NCBI GenBank assembly: GCA_004794785.1
Contig: SJOL01010054.1
Coordinates: 106,009-170,008, forward strand
Origin: Opisthorchis felineus
Taxonomy: Eukaryota > Platyhelminthes > Trematoda > Opisthorchiida > Opisthorchiidae
Reading direction: 5' to 3'
Length of the DNA: 64,000 bases
Part shown: positions 44,000-55,692 of the stretch, one piece after another
Position numbering within the stretch: position 1 is the first letter of the stretch
Layout: each line of letters opens with the position of its first letter
Program-made: the position numbers and the translations under genes
The notes under the pieces: generated by a model
The model's input: only the letters and a program-made list of their open reading frames with translations
Told to the model about the DNA's origin: nothing
The model's database searches: none

Positions 44000-45550
44000 G
44001 GTGGGGAGAAGAACAGGGGGCTCACCTTAGTGGCGCTCGTCACCGTGGAGTCACTTACTGGTTTATAATTCCCCTATTGTGGTAGACAAATATCACGTGG
44101 TTAGAGTAGATGGGAGCTAACGGTCGGTTCCCATATGAAACACACTTGATGAGCATCCCTTTCTGTTTTCTTTTCTGTGTACGGTAAGTAGGGGGGAGAT
44201 GGTATCTGAGCCCTTCAGTGCCTATTTAACGAGGTTATTGTTCCCCTTCCGCCTCTCAGACTATCCTTCACTTAAGTGTGGACATAAGTCCACTCAAAAA
44301 CTTGTCCTCATACTCATGAAAGTAAGCATATTTGGACCGGCTTTCACCAATATCTCACCGGAATGGGTAAAAAGTCCAGAAATGGGCGTTAATTGGCATG
44401 CAGCTTATTGGTTGAAAGGCTCTCCGCTATTGTACATGCGTTAGGACAGTGGTTACAGATGCACAAAGCAGTTTAAGAACAAAATTTCTACAGAATTTTG
44501 TCAGAAAAGCTCCATTTTAGTGAGTAAAAGGACGCTATGTGTTGATTCCAGCTGCTTTTGTACCTGTTTTTTCGGTTAACGTTTCGCACCATTTCAGCAC
44601 GCAACACGATACCTTAAGAGTTCTGTACGTACTACATCAAAACCAGCATAGATTCATGGACCAATGTCTTAGAAGATATCCGTTGAAAACCTAAGTGTTC
44701 TGTGTTGGGCGGGATCGCAGAAAATGGAGAAGGACGGGTGACCTTAACGGTTTTTCGCACACAACTCCGTGTTCATCTTCGCCTTTGTCAGCGTAAGTCA
44801 CGCAAGCTGCAGGCGTAGGGCTTGGTTCGATTGGCTCAGTTCAGTTAGCCAATCGCTGCTGGGTGTGCTTGAGCGGGACTGGATGGGAAACAAATGCCTA
44901 GTCTGCTTGCATATCCGGTCCCCAATTATCTCGTCACTGTAAGCTCAGGCGTCTCCATATTAGTTCAGCTCCACAGGGCGGAAGAAAACAGAGCCTAAAT
45001 GCTTCTTTTGCGCTGGCACCAACAGCGCCTCGTTAGAGGAAAGAGTTTGAAATCCGCAAAAGTGTTTCCTCGAGGGGAGATATATCGTAGATGAATTGTT
45101 TTCTCATCATTCAAAATCTGTTCGATCCCTGAAAAGGCTTAAAGTGCGGAAAACACTATGGAACAAGGTAAGACACAATTCAAACCGCCCATCACTGTGG
45201 ACAAAATATAACTAATTTTGAAATATCCATCTCAATTTCACTCCTTAGGCTGGTTTCACGTCTAAATTCAGTCGTGTTTTATGCTAGAGGTCGTAAAATG
45301 AAGAAATGCGTTTCACTGCGGTGTGATTCACCAACGTGTCCACTCAGGCAGCTCTGATGTAGTTAGGATTTCACAACGGATTGAGCCGATCTTTATTCAT
45401 TTGACATATCATCGTCCGTTTTCACAGGTCGCACGTCAATGTTCGTAGTACAGAAAGAGAAACGTGAGTCTTTGTTTCAGAATTGTGAAACACATTTGGG
45501 TCTCTTTGTGAATCTGAATATAGACAGAAGAAGCTGAAAAGAGTGCAGAC
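44000..45550. other. Intron, nothing called
   Basis: One segment, 44258-44319, has an excellent acceptor (ccccttccgcctctcag) and donor (AAA|gtaagc). It is open only in phase 1 with phase 0 exit, so it cannot join the called chain. Otherwise only chance frames are present. Confidence 0.3.
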
Positions 45551-45551
45551 G

Positions 45552-45750
45552 TAAGGTTGCTGAAAACTCTTCGGCAGCCCACGACTGGTTTGGCCCTTCT
45601 TGGGGCTCATCGGGTAGGCGCAGTCCCCGAGTTTCCGTCAACCTTGTGTTCTACTTGAAAACGAATTGCACGAACATTATAAATGAGGGGTTCAGCTGGG
45701 TTCCAGGTGAGTCTCCCATCAAAACCAAATTAGTATGCAGATGAGTGCAC
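45552..45750 (-). repeat. Hammerhead-repeat family, antisense copy
   Basis: GTAAGGTTGCTGAAAACTCTTCG, GCAGCCCACGACTGGTTTGG, GGGTAGGCGCAGTCCCCGAG, TTTCCGTCAACCTTGTG, ACTTGAAAACGAATTGCACG and AACCAAATTAGTATGC. The enclosed motif at 45577-45619 has two core changes (CCGATGA and CAAA), so it should be inactive. Confidence 0.8.
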
Positions 45751-46180
45751 TAGTCAAAGAAGGTACTTTTTGCCGTAAGGTACAGTTTTGAACGCTTTTG
45801 TCAGCCGTCTGTTCTAGTTCACCTGGTCTGCTCTATACGCTGAGTCTTTTCGCCAGAATTCTCCTACTTAGTAACTACTTATGTGACACACACACACTAA
45901 GCTTAAAAGCTACACTCGCTATTCCGCAGGTGAGTCGTATGCTAGTCCGAGTCCATGCCGTGGACTTCGTGCACCCGCACAATGGTTTCCATTTCTTCCT
46001 TAATCCTCTGTTTCACTAAAATTCCTTTCTAGCATGAAAACGAACCAAGAATAACACAAAGAATAGTATAAACAAAAAAATTCAGGTGAAGCCCAGCTGA
46101 GTCTTCCGTCAACATCATGTTCGCTTGATGTTGTTTTGACGTATATTAGCTCCCTAAAATTTCATTCTAAACATTTTCAG

Positions 46181-46219
46181 TCCCATTGAAATCAGGATCC
46201 CCAGACTTTCACAAGCACA
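46181..46219 (+). CDS. Microexon, 39 nt, phase 2-2
   Basis: The acceptor ttctaaacattttcag and donor CACA|gtgagt bound 39 nt encoding PIEIRIPRLSQA, with CA joining T of 49792 to give His. It is less acidic than its neighbours. Symmetry and signals support it. Confidence 0.6.
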
Positions 46220-47640
46220 GTGAGTTATGTTCCGATATTACCTTTGAAGAATCGATCAAGTAATAGGCTGATTGTCATAGTTCAGTGTTTGGCACCGTCC
46301 GCACTCGCGTTGATGGAGTTCCTCTCGTGCACTTCTGTTCTCGTTATCCACATCGCCATCGCAAATCCCTCAGCTGGACTCCCCGGATGTAGAGAACGTT
46401 GGAGAACACAAACACTGGACTCTGGCTGCACGAGATGCTCACTAACGAAAATGGGGTTGCGTTCCGCCATAAGCAGCTTGAAACGGAAGAGCGTAGTTAG
46501 GTGATACAGCGAGAAAGGGCATAGTACCTTGGGTCAGGGTAATCGACTGAAGTGCATGTCGGACTCATTTTGTTGTACACCAGGGTTTGAATTCTAAGAG
46601 TCGTCTGGAGTTGCCTGAACTTGTCCAAGTTGTCTAGCCTGACAAGATAACAACATGCCTTCAGTCAACAGCGGTCAGTCAACGCTGGGGATACACTTTT
46701 CTCACCGAGATACATTTGCACTTTTAACTTGAATAGTTCCACAACCAAGAATAACATAGTAATATAGTACCTAACAGTTTGAGTCCATAATCTCCGGTTT
46801 GTCATTTTATACACAAGCTTCACTTATCTTGGGGGTTGGGGGCTCGAACCAGCGTACCACGGATGTGGAATCGGTTTTTCTGGTATACGCTTCAGCGTTT
46901 CAGGTTACCTCAAATTCTTAATTTAAGTAGGCTTGTTTTTCAGACAAATGACGGTAAAATAACCAGAAACGCGAGTAGGTTTTTATTTGAGGTTTCCATT
47001 CAAGGTAATAATGAATGGAGTTTCAGTGATTACCTAACGACAACACAGGCTAATACGAGTGAACTATGCACAACTCTTGTCAACGTCAAATGTCATGTAA
47101 ACATGGCGAGGTTTATCTAGGCTCGAATCCATTACCATCCAAGTATGGCAAGTTAAAATCTCGGTTAAATTCTTAGGGCTGTTGTAAACAGCTGATAGAA
47201 AATGAATTCTACGGGGACGATTTCGGCCAAAATGGTTCAGATTTCATGGTATGGTTGGATCGATGATTAGCTCCGTAGTTTTTGTGATATCTTTCCAAGG
47301 AACCTCCACAAGAGAAACCCCACATGTTTTGAACGGCTTTCTCGCCAATCAAAGCAAATGTATTATTTCCATCCCTGGGACATTGGTTTGCTGATACATG
47401 TCGATACATCTCTCGCTATACAGCCATTCGCCTGATATCTGGCATAGTCACTATAACTGCCTTTTTGCGACCCAGTTATTGTTGATGTCGTATTTCCTCC
47501 GTCCCCCAATCGTGGCTCAAACCAACGGTTGTAACTTAGTCATCCACAATTGGGGTCAAACCACACCTGTACCTCACACAATCATGGTAATACGCAGTAG
47601 CTCTAGTCTATAGAGAAAAACGTTTGGTAGCTCAGGTAGC
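46220..47640. other. Intron, nothing identified
   Basis: There are only chance-length frames on both strands and no repeat blocks. Confidence 0.3.
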
Positions 47641-47654
47641 GTAGACGGTCGTTG

Positions 47655-47735
47655 GTTTGTTCGCTGAGCTGGACAATTTGATTGCAAATGTTCCATCAAC
47701 AATCGAGGTGGGATCATCAGTGCGTAGCGATGGGT
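47655..47735. repeat. Half of the foldback/MITE-like element
   Basis: TTGGTTTGTTCGCTGAGCTGG, ATTTGATTGCAAATGTTCC, ATCAACAATCGAGGTGGG and ATCATCAGTGCG match the left arm at 53000-53072. No right arm follows. Confidence 0.65.
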
Positions 47736-47899
47736 TGGTGGTTGTGCTGTCTACCGTTTCTACCTGTAGCCTTTACCTAGAATCCTTTGAGTTTTGCAGA
47801 AGATGTTTTCTTGCTGTTCCACATATTGACCACGTTTTACCTCGACTTTAAGTGAGCGGCTTAACCGCATAACCTCTGCTGGGATTCGAACTAAGGGCT

Positions 47900-49791
47900 T
47901 TGGCCGCGTAGCAATATCAGATGCTCGGCTAGTTCACGAGAAAAGGAGGCTTAATCTCGTAAAAATTAACAGTGTCGGTGACATCAGTTGTTATCTCATC
48001 ACGTGAAAAACATGCGAATAAATGCCAAGAATTAGCAAACACCTCTCGAATGAAACTGAGTAAGGACCAAACTTCGTTCGCCCTTTAGAGGGCAATAAGA
48101 TGTTTCTGTAAACCTGACCGGTAAAAATTGGAAGCAGTTGTAAATTTAGGAGTTTCAGTATCATGTTGATTCCATGATTACCTTTTTGAAGGACGCTCGA
48201 ACGAAAATCAAAGTTTTTGTTTTAGTCACAAATTTCTCAAAGGTCAAGACTATCATGAACCATGCCAACGTTGTTCAGATGACCAAACGAACACGACAAC
48301 GACTCCAGAGTCTGCGATGGTTGGGTCACCCACACGGAAATTTACCGTTGTCACTGAGTCACCAGAACTCTGTGGATCGTGCCACAATGTTTTCTAATAC
48401 ACTATCAAATATATTAACGTATTGAAAGTGTAATGTTGTGTTTTCAAGTTTGGAGAACACTATGATGTGTTAATCAGTGGAAACACCGCGTATCCTACCA
48501 AAGAGCTGGAAGTATCACATTGATGGAGATCGCATCGCATATTCTGGCAATCTGAGCGACTGAACTTAAGTGGTATCACTTCTAAGTGTACTTCAAGCCC
48601 CTGATGGTTTCATGTATGGCCAGAAACATTCAGCCTTCGAGGGCGGATTGCCACGATTTTTTTGTCCTTCCCTGAGGGATAAGGGGTGAAACATTTTTAG
48701 AGGTATATGTCCAAGGTTTAATGTTATTTCACCAGATCACATAAAATTGTCAGAAACATCTGAGCGGCTCACAAATTGAAATTTTTAACGATATTCATTG
48801 GAATTAGACTGATTTCAACCTGTCAGTATAGGTTGTACGATTCCCCGTGCCTTTGGCCCGTTTTCACCCCGAAGGTTGCTTCCAAGGGAACGTCATCTTG
48901 TTTTCTGTTGGTTTCCTAACCATCCTCATAATTTAATTTGAATCGTTTGCTGGATTTACGTACAAAGTTTTCACCACTTGTAAACGGCTTTTACTGAGCG
49001 TTCTCTGTATCGTTGAAGAGTTTGCCTACCAGAAAAAGTGGAGAAGCGGTCTATCAGGAAAGCAGAGAGTATCCTCTTCAGACAACCGTGGTCGGGAAGG
49101 TCTGACCTCCGGCGATCCTCCGCTCCTACTGGCGGGTCTTGTGTCGTACACGAGAGTTGGGAGCATGTAGAATTTTTACCGGCGGGTCTTGGTGTTTGGT
49201 CGGATTACAAGCTGTCGTTTAGTTGCGCTGTCTATGCCAAGAGCAACATTTTTTATAGTCTGATCGTTTGCAACACTAGAATTGCATGTATAGACTTGTT
49301 TGTCTTTCAAGATCACGACCATATTACGTGAAACCAGCGATTTAGCCCCACCAGAGCGGCTAGTTTTTGCAAAATCCTTCTGTTTGGCGCCGACAAGCTT
49401 GAGGGTCCTGCTGCTCACCGGAACACTGTCCACACAATACCTCGACTGTTCTATCCGCTGAGCTGCACTACAGGACAGTGCCACGATGCACCTTGGCAAC
49501 GAACCCCAAAACCAAAACATGTTCCATTTCCAAACTGATCTGTGGATACTGCTTTTCCACTGCTTTCTTCCAGTCCGCATGCAAATGTCAGCGTCTGTCT
49601 GCCCATTTATTGGAGGTCTGCTCACGTGACTGTGGCCTTTTCACATTGTCACTCTTTTATGCTCTGCAATACTGATAAACGAAATCGAGGTTTTCTTTAG
49701 GCATTCCAGCACCGAATAGATTTATGCCAAAGAGATCATCAGTACCGTATTCTTACTTCTAATTTATTCCATCTTTTTTGTTCTCTTCCAG
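47900..49791. other. Intron, no feature supported
   Basis: A 149-codon minus-strand frame (49176-49625) shows no motif. The sequence TCTATCCGCTGAGCTGCACTAC near 49450 resembles part of a tRNA arm, but no complete A/B-box pair follows. Confidence 0.3.
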
Positions 49792-49818
49792 TGAGGAATC
49801 CAGCAGTGACGAATCCGA
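49792..49818 (+). CDS. Microexon, 27 nt, phase 2-2, acidic
   Basis: The acceptor ttttgttctcttccag and donor CCGA|gtgagt enclose 27 nt encoding EESSSDES with split codons at both ends. Both splice sites are strong. It is symmetric and closely similar in character to 38776-38844. Confidence 0.75.
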
Positions 49819-50925
49819 GTGAGTACTTAGCACTTCGGGATAATGGATGAAGTCATCTCAGTTCAGTTGAACAAAACAGTGAGAACATACAAATGGTATT
49901 TTATTCTCGCAAGTCATTTACGTAAAGCGCAGGTCTGGTCCTGGCAACAACGAAAAAGTCACGTAAAACCATTTGTAAAAATGGTGGAACAGTTCAAGAC
50001 TGTGCATATAAAACTGTCGGTCTCAGTCTGGGAAGGATTCCCTCGCTAAATGTTACCATCCAAATCTCATTGAGTCGGTGCACAGGGGGGGGGGACCGTA
50101 AAACGTCCGTAATATACACCTGACTGCTTTTACGTTTTCCAACAAGTTCGTCGCATCGACTGAGTCATTAAGCAGGTTTCTGCATTTGAGGCAGTCAAAA
50201 CTATAAACTATTTAACCGTTGCGACACGTGACCACTTACGCTGCATCCGCCTAACGAGTGCGGACCAATCCCGAAACACTTAGTGATTGTGGTTCGGGGC
50301 CAATGATGTCCCAGAAATGCATTTAGGATCCTTACAAACTCCCACACTGGGGATGCGAACTGAGTAAAGGGGCGGGTGGTAGGGGACAGGGCATGCGAGC
50401 GTGAAGTACAAGCAACTGACTCCGTATTCAGTGAGCACGATTGCCATGGTTTTTGAAACCCTAATGGGTGTCCTTTTAGCCAATCTCACTTGCCGATCAA
50501 TTTGCACTGGAACAGTTTTTGTGTGTCTGTTAAGGACACCAAGTGATATGCATAGAAAACTGGTAAAATCAGCCGTGCTGCATGCAGCCTATGGAGAGGA
50601 GCTTTGCGGACATGAGATGCACTTTCTTGACAAAACATGGAGTAGACTGAAAGACAAGATAATGATTTATTCCGCATGATTTGCACTATATCGAAGAACA
50701 GAGAGAGAAACAGAAACAGCGGCACACGCATAGAGAGAAATGGAATGCCGCGAAATCATGGATTAATTCAGAAGCTGAATGATAAGTAATCGATATGCTT
50801 CTGTCTAAATGGGACTAGCCGCACCCTTCTGATCACGAAATCCCAATTAGCGGACCGTCGCTTATTTCAGGGAGAAGTAGCGCATAACACACAGATTCAG
50901 AGATGCTGGTGCATTTTCTTAACGG
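49819..50925. other. Intron, nothing identified
   Basis: It contains a G run at about 50086-50095. No repeat blocks or exons are supported. Confidence 0.3.
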
Positions 50926-50927
50926 CA

Positions 50928-51105
50928 CACACTACTCATAAGGTTGCTGAAAACTCATCGACAGCTTTCTACCGGCTTTATCCTTCTTGGGGCTCATCAG
51001 CTAGGCGTAGTCTCCGAGTTTGTTCTTGTTGAACGAAATTTGAAGTCATTGGCAAAATGCACTCCTTTGCAAATTAAGTCGATGTTGATCGGATATCCTT
51101 TTTCG
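50928..51105 (-). repeat. Hammerhead-repeat family, antisense copy
   Basis: CACTACTCATAAGGTTGCTG, CATCGACAGCTTTCTACCGG, CTTCTTGGGGCTCATCAGC, TAGGCGTAGTCTCCGAG, GTTGAACGAAATTTGAAG and ATGCACTCCTTTGC. The motif at about 50964-51006 keeps CTGATGA but GAAA is replaced (TAAA). Confidence 0.8.
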
Positions 51106-51685
51106 AAAAGAAGCGGTAAAGTGTGACCATCTCCTTGCGGTGTCGCTGGGTGCAGTATAGAATCTATCACTCAAAAGGAAGAGAATGATCGACAGATTTA
51201 GTTCCACATCCGTGGCCGATACTGGTACGTGGCGGGCAGTTTCGAGGTCTTAATAACACCAAACAAGGCAGTAAGAACAGCACTGACGCGAGATACATTA
51301 ATTCCGTACAGTCACATTTGTCGTAATTCGGTAAAACAGAATCAGAAGTGAAACAAATAAGAGGGCGAGTTTCTACCGTTTGTGTGGAACAGAAAATAAC
51401 ATGTTAATAAGGGCAAGGCTGTCTCAGAGTAACCCTCAAGTCTTTCTGAGTGCACGGTACGTGTTTAGGCCCCGGGGAACTTTTGTCACCCTGACCGGTT
51501 ACTTCGTGTTGATGATTGTCCACATCCGGCTATGTGTCCTCGGGGTCATTGGTTTAAATTTTCATCTAGCTCTAATTAAGATTAGGGTTCATTAGGAGTT
51601 TTGTTCGAACGGGCATTTTTGCATTTTTGCTGGCCTATCCAACCTTTAATCAGATCTATTATTGATTCTATCCATACACCTGCAC

Positions 51686-52425
51686 ATCGTCATCATGATC
51701 ATCATGAAAAAGCAACGCTGGTGTCGGCAATGTTACTTTACTGCTGTACAACCACAAAGATTATCTTATTATATTTAAAGCTTTAGAGTGAAAAGAAGAG
51801 AAAAGAATATGCAAGGATGGGGACCTGGTGTTAGCCTATCGCAAGCATTCTCAGGTGCTTGTACCTCCAAGCGCTCAATTAAACAAGCTTGGAAGAAACT
51901 GACAGCACGAACGTCACTGACTTCGATGAGCCACTATTTTTTACAATGCCGCCAGCCATGCGCAGGGGAAGGGCCACGGAAACCTCATCCCGAAAGGTGG
52001 ACCGCACCAACAAGGCCCAAGCCCCTCATAATCTCTTTCATACCCTTCTACCAAGTCATAAGCTGTCCACCTCGCGGTTTCCCCCATTCTGAAGGAGGCA
52101 CGGAGAACAACACCCTTCTCGGCAGACGACATTTCGGCATATTTTGCACATGGCAGTGCCAGCTCAGTTGATGGTGCTGGATGTTGTAGTGCCTGCTGCA
52201 CAAAGAGATACTCGTTTCCTAATTACCTCATCACGAATTCGTAAAAGGTATCCAACATTGGCAACGCTTCTGAGACATCGGTGGTCGAAAACCTCAAGAT
52301 GCCTGATATCGTCTGTCCGCAGAGGCCATGTTTCGCAACCAACCAGCAATAAGACACTTACTATAGCCTGGCACACGCGACCTTTGAGACGCAGCAATAT
52401 GCCCTTCTGACGCCACAAGTGACGC
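51686..52425 (-). mobile_element. RTE-like LINE, 5'-truncated reverse copy
   Basis: The minus frame 52164-52418 encodes a C-terminal domain: VLLLVGCETWPLRTDDIRHL, then FDHRCLRSVANVGYLL. Downstream on the minus strand, 52160-51700 corresponds to 670-1180 at the left end of the window, including the CTAAAG, TTTAAATATAAT block. The tail at 51686-51705 is CATCGTCATCATGATCATCAT on +, i.e. degenerate (GAT)n. It is the best 3' half of this family. Confidence 0.85.
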
Positions 52426-52999
52426 CAATTAGCAACCGTGATTAGGGCCCTTTAGATTCGTGCACTGACTTCATCAGACACATTTCCGTCAGAGCTAATA
52501 CAACTACATGTTACATGCAATAAATGGTTGGTTAAACTGAAGCTGGCATCCTGGTCGACTTCACTGGCATAAGCCTTGTGCGGACCTTAAAACTCATTAG
52601 TTTCCAGACATATGTTCGGCGAAGGCCCATGTTTCAATCCCATTTAAATCGACTGATAGGGTGGCCACTAATTTGAAGTACTTTTATGTAGATGGGATTT
52701 CTTGACGCCATGATTTGCGCTTCTTCTTGGTCGCTGGACTCAGGTGTTCGGTTAAAAGATCAGGATTGTTTTCTGATGACAGCACACTTATGAGCAACTC
52801 CACCTCCTCAGCTGGTCCATCCGGAAGGCGACTCCGTCCTGATGTATAGAACCAATTTCGAACAAAAGCATTTGTGCGCACCATGAAACGGGAGCTTGCA
52901 TATTTTCAGTCCGTGTATGCTTTCGGCAGACAGAAAGACAGGCAGTGTGTGCGTGGTGACGTCGAGGAATATAGGTAATTTGGATACATTGTTTGTTTG

Positions 53000-53157
53000 T
53001 TGGTCTGTTCGCCGAGCTTGGCAGTCGGATTGCAAACGTCTCATTGCTAATCGTGGTGGAATCGTCAGTGCGTCATCCAACCCCGCACTGACAATGTCAG
53101 CCCGATTGGTGATGAAACGTTTTCAATCCGACTGCCATGCTCGGCGAACAGACCAAC
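53000..53157. mobile_element. Foldback / MITE-like palindromic element
   Basis: The left arm (53000-53072: TTGGTCTGTTCGCCGAGC, TTGGCAGTCGGATTGCAAACG, AATCGTCAGTGCG) is nearly the reverse complement of the right arm (about 53084-53157: CGCACTGACAATG, AAACGTTTTCAATCCGACTGCC, ATGCTCGGCGAACAGACCAA). About 11 bp separate the arms. Related single arms lie at 47655-47735, 55380-55440, 5150-5200, 14268-14320 and 58655-58690. No coding capacity is present, so movement would need proteins from elsewhere. Confidence 0.8.
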
Positions 53158-54111
53158 AACCAGACAGAGAGAGGGAGAGAGATGCCTAATGCTATCAGTG
53201 ATCCCGGTGATTAAATCGTCCAAAAGGGAATTAGATTTCTACATCAACTTGACAAGTAAAAATAATGTCCCGGTGGAGCATGCTAAAAACTGATAGCGAA
53301 TGTTCAGCCTGGTCTCCAACTGTAGCCCAACCGAAATAGTTTAGCTTGGTGCTAAAGCAGTTCTCGTCCTTGAGATAGGTGAAGTTGCGCTCGAAAAACG
53401 GGATGTTTGAACAGTGCTTTCATCAAATTGCTCTTAACAAGATTTCTGGGATGACCGGAAAATCGCTTCATCGGATACAGTACATCCTAGCTGGACAGAG
53501 TATCCGGACAGAATGAAAAATGGTCTCATCTGAAGGCGGAAGCCTTCTACAGACAGCAACTTCAGGTGGTCAACAAAAACCCAGTTCTCCTGAAGCTGAC
53601 TCCTGCAGATGAATAGGAGGGAGAGATTTACAGCATGTTTTTCAATCATACATCGGGTTGAATTTTGACAAGAAGGCTTCGGAAAAGATTGAGGTTATTT
53701 GAAACTTCCACTGGACGACAGTCTGGACCCTCAAAACCAACGCACGCAACGAGGGTGGAACCAAGGATTTATAGGGTCGCAAAATCCAAACTCGCCAAGC
53801 ATAATCAATCAAACAATGATGTTTATTACACCATATATGGACGGGCTGTCAATCATCAATTTGCACATAAGGTCTCATTCATGTTGAAATCGACTTCTGT
53901 CCGTACACTTTGCGTATTTACTTCACCAAAGGCCTGTTCTATACCCTGGTCACGCCAGATAACGTACACTTTGCGCTTACAGTCCGTGGGAGATATCAAA
54001 ACGGGTCCGTCAAGTCGAATAACTTGGTCTACTTTACTGTGCCACATAAACTGCACGTTTTGTTCAAAATTGACAAGTTAAGATAGTTAGGTAATCAGGT
54101 TTTTCCATAAA

Positions 54112-54330
54112 CGTAACGTACTACCCATAATGTTACTGAAAACCTTTTGACAGTCCAAGACCGGTTTCGAACTTCTTCGGGATCAGCAGCTAGGCACAGT
54201 CCCCGCCGAGTTTCTGCCAACCTCCCACTCTATTTGAACCAAAACTGCACGAAATTGGACAAATTAACTCATTTGTACACGGGAGACGGGAGACTCAGAT
54301 AAATTCAGCTTAATTTCTCGTTTATGTTAT
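54112..54330 (-). repeat. Hammerhead-repeat family, antisense copy
   Basis: ACTACCCATAATGTTACTG, AGACCGGTTTCGAACTTCTTC, CAGCAGCTAGGCACAGTC and ACTGCACGAAATTGGAC match the family. It faces 54335-54545 head on. Confidence 0.75.
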
Positions 54331-54334
54331 GTAT

Positions 54335-54548
54335 TCGTGCAAATTTGGTTCAAGTGGAACACGAGGTTGACGTAAAGTTAGCGGGGATTGCTCCTACCTG
54401 CTGAGCTCCAGGAAGGTCGAAACCGGTCGTGGGCTGTCGAAGAGTTTTCAGCAACCCTATGAGTAGCGTGTTACGTGTATACAATATACTGCGATGTTTT
54501 GAATATCGTACCAGCTGAAACATGAGGCGGCCTGATGCAGCAATTTCA
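54335..54548 (+). repeat. Hammerhead-repeat family, sense copy across the cleavage junction
   Basis: GTGCAAATTTGGTTCAAGTGG, CACGAGGTTGACGTAAAG, the ribozyme (54392-54434), GAGTTTTCAGCAACCCTATG, AGTAGCGTGTTACGTGTATAC, TTTTGAATATCGTACCAGC and ACATGAGGCGGCCTGATGC. Ribozyme-proximal and distal parts are joined through the cleavage site, the head-to-tail junction expected from a circular or tandem precursor. Confidence 0.8.
54392..54434 (+). ncRNA. Hammerhead ribozyme motif, variant core
   Basis: TCCTAC / CTGCTGA / GCTC CAGGAA GGTC / GAAACCGGTC / GTGGGC. Stem I and the ACCGGT palindrome are preserved. The core carries the CTGCTGA variant also seen at 13204 and 59454. Confidence 0.6.
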
Positions 54549-55379
54549 TCATGGATTGAGATGTGTCTACCAGGAAAAATAATTAGTCTACTGATTGAAG
54601 GCAAGTTTTTGTTTTAGAATAGATTTGTCCAAACTTGTTGGGCGTTGTGGTTTTCTGTGTTTCGAATCCCATCAGTTGGGCTCCGATGTTGCAACACACC
54701 ATTCTGATGCACAACAGCTTCTTAAGACTGTGAGCTGGGTAGTTGGCTATACATTTGCTTCAACCGGATTGGGTTGTGTTGTTTGTTTGTAACGTTTGGA
54801 CTGAGAAAGTGATTGCAACTCAGCCCAAAAAGAACGTTTGAAAGAATTAGTGAAATAGCCTATTTCCTAATGAGTCGTCAATGCAATCATTAGAAATCCA
54901 TTACCTGGGACCTCTAGTAAGCCATGCTGCTCAACTAAATCGACTGGCCTCTAGCGCAATGTCACAGATGGTAGGTTGCCATTTTCGTTGAGGATCAGTG
55001 GCCGTGATCAGAGGAAAGCCAAGGAGACGCAAAGTTTGGGACGAAAGTTGCCATTAAGGCGTCCAGTTTATCAGTGCAACTAGCCAAATATACGGGCTGA
55101 AATGGTATCGTTGTTCCGGGGATCATTCACTATCGCTTTTACACAAAAAATGCATATGGCCACAAGTTATGTGGTATGCTGCGATACGACCCCAAAATGG
55201 AACGATCGATCAAGCCGTATGTTGTGCCCGTACTGGCATTCCAACGGACCGGAAAGGGAGAGTCCGCATTGTCCGATCCAATTAGGTTAAAACGTATATC
55301 CAGTAAAGCAGTCAGATAGAGTATTCGGTGAGACACTGGTTGGAAACCCGGCACAAACAATCATTGGCACAAAGAATCA

Positions 55380-55440
55380 TTGCCAAGCTCGGCGAACAGA
55401 TCAACAGCCACCTGATCAACAATCATTGGAACTCCATGTG
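55380..55440. repeat. Foldback-element terminal fragment
   Basis: CCAAGCTCGGCGAACAGATC, AACAGCCACCTGATCAAC. The same pair of blocks is at 5154-5200 and, diverged, at 14268-14310. It may be a related family sharing the CTCGGCGAACAGA terminus. Confidence 0.5.
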
Positions 55441-55469
55441 CCTATCAGCCGTTGATGTCTTGTTTGTAA

Positions 55470-55692
55470 TTTGCTTTAGTAAAGATTTCGTCGTGTAAGT
55501 AAAGGCCATCTAAGTGGAAGAATTGAGAAGTATTGTACAACTGTTTCATGCTTGGTGGGAAGCATCTCATGAAAACCAGAGAGTTTCGAACCACCGGCCT
55601 TGCGGCCAGGGCTTGAACAATTAACCGTTCGGTCACGAGTGACTGATCACCCGTGTGATTAACTCGCACTTAAGATACAGCGCCGCACACCT
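55470..55692 (-). repeat. SINE-like repeat, family B, long copy
   Basis: AAGATTTCGTCGTGTAAGTAAAG, GTATTGTACAACTGTTTCATG, GAGAGTTTCGAACCACCGGCC and CAATTAACCGTTCGGTCACG. Read on the minus strand, the last two give an A-box-like GACCGAACGGTTAATTG and a B box GGTGGTTCGAAAC, so this copy shows the tRNA origin of family B. Confidence 0.7.

Noticed and set aside
44258..44319. Segment with strong acceptor (cgcctctcag) and donor (gtaagc)
   Set aside because: Phase 2 and phase 0 both hit stops; only phase 1 in, phase 0 out is open, which breaks the chain of phase 2 exons.
45901..45928. CCGCAG|gtgagt donor-like site with an upstream AG
   Set aside because: No polypyrimidine tract before the AG, and the 28-nt segment would shift the frame.
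52913..52977. Segment after tgcatattttcag ending at ATAG|gtaatt
   Set aside because: It would change phase from 2 to 1 and break the reading frame; no partner exon restores it.
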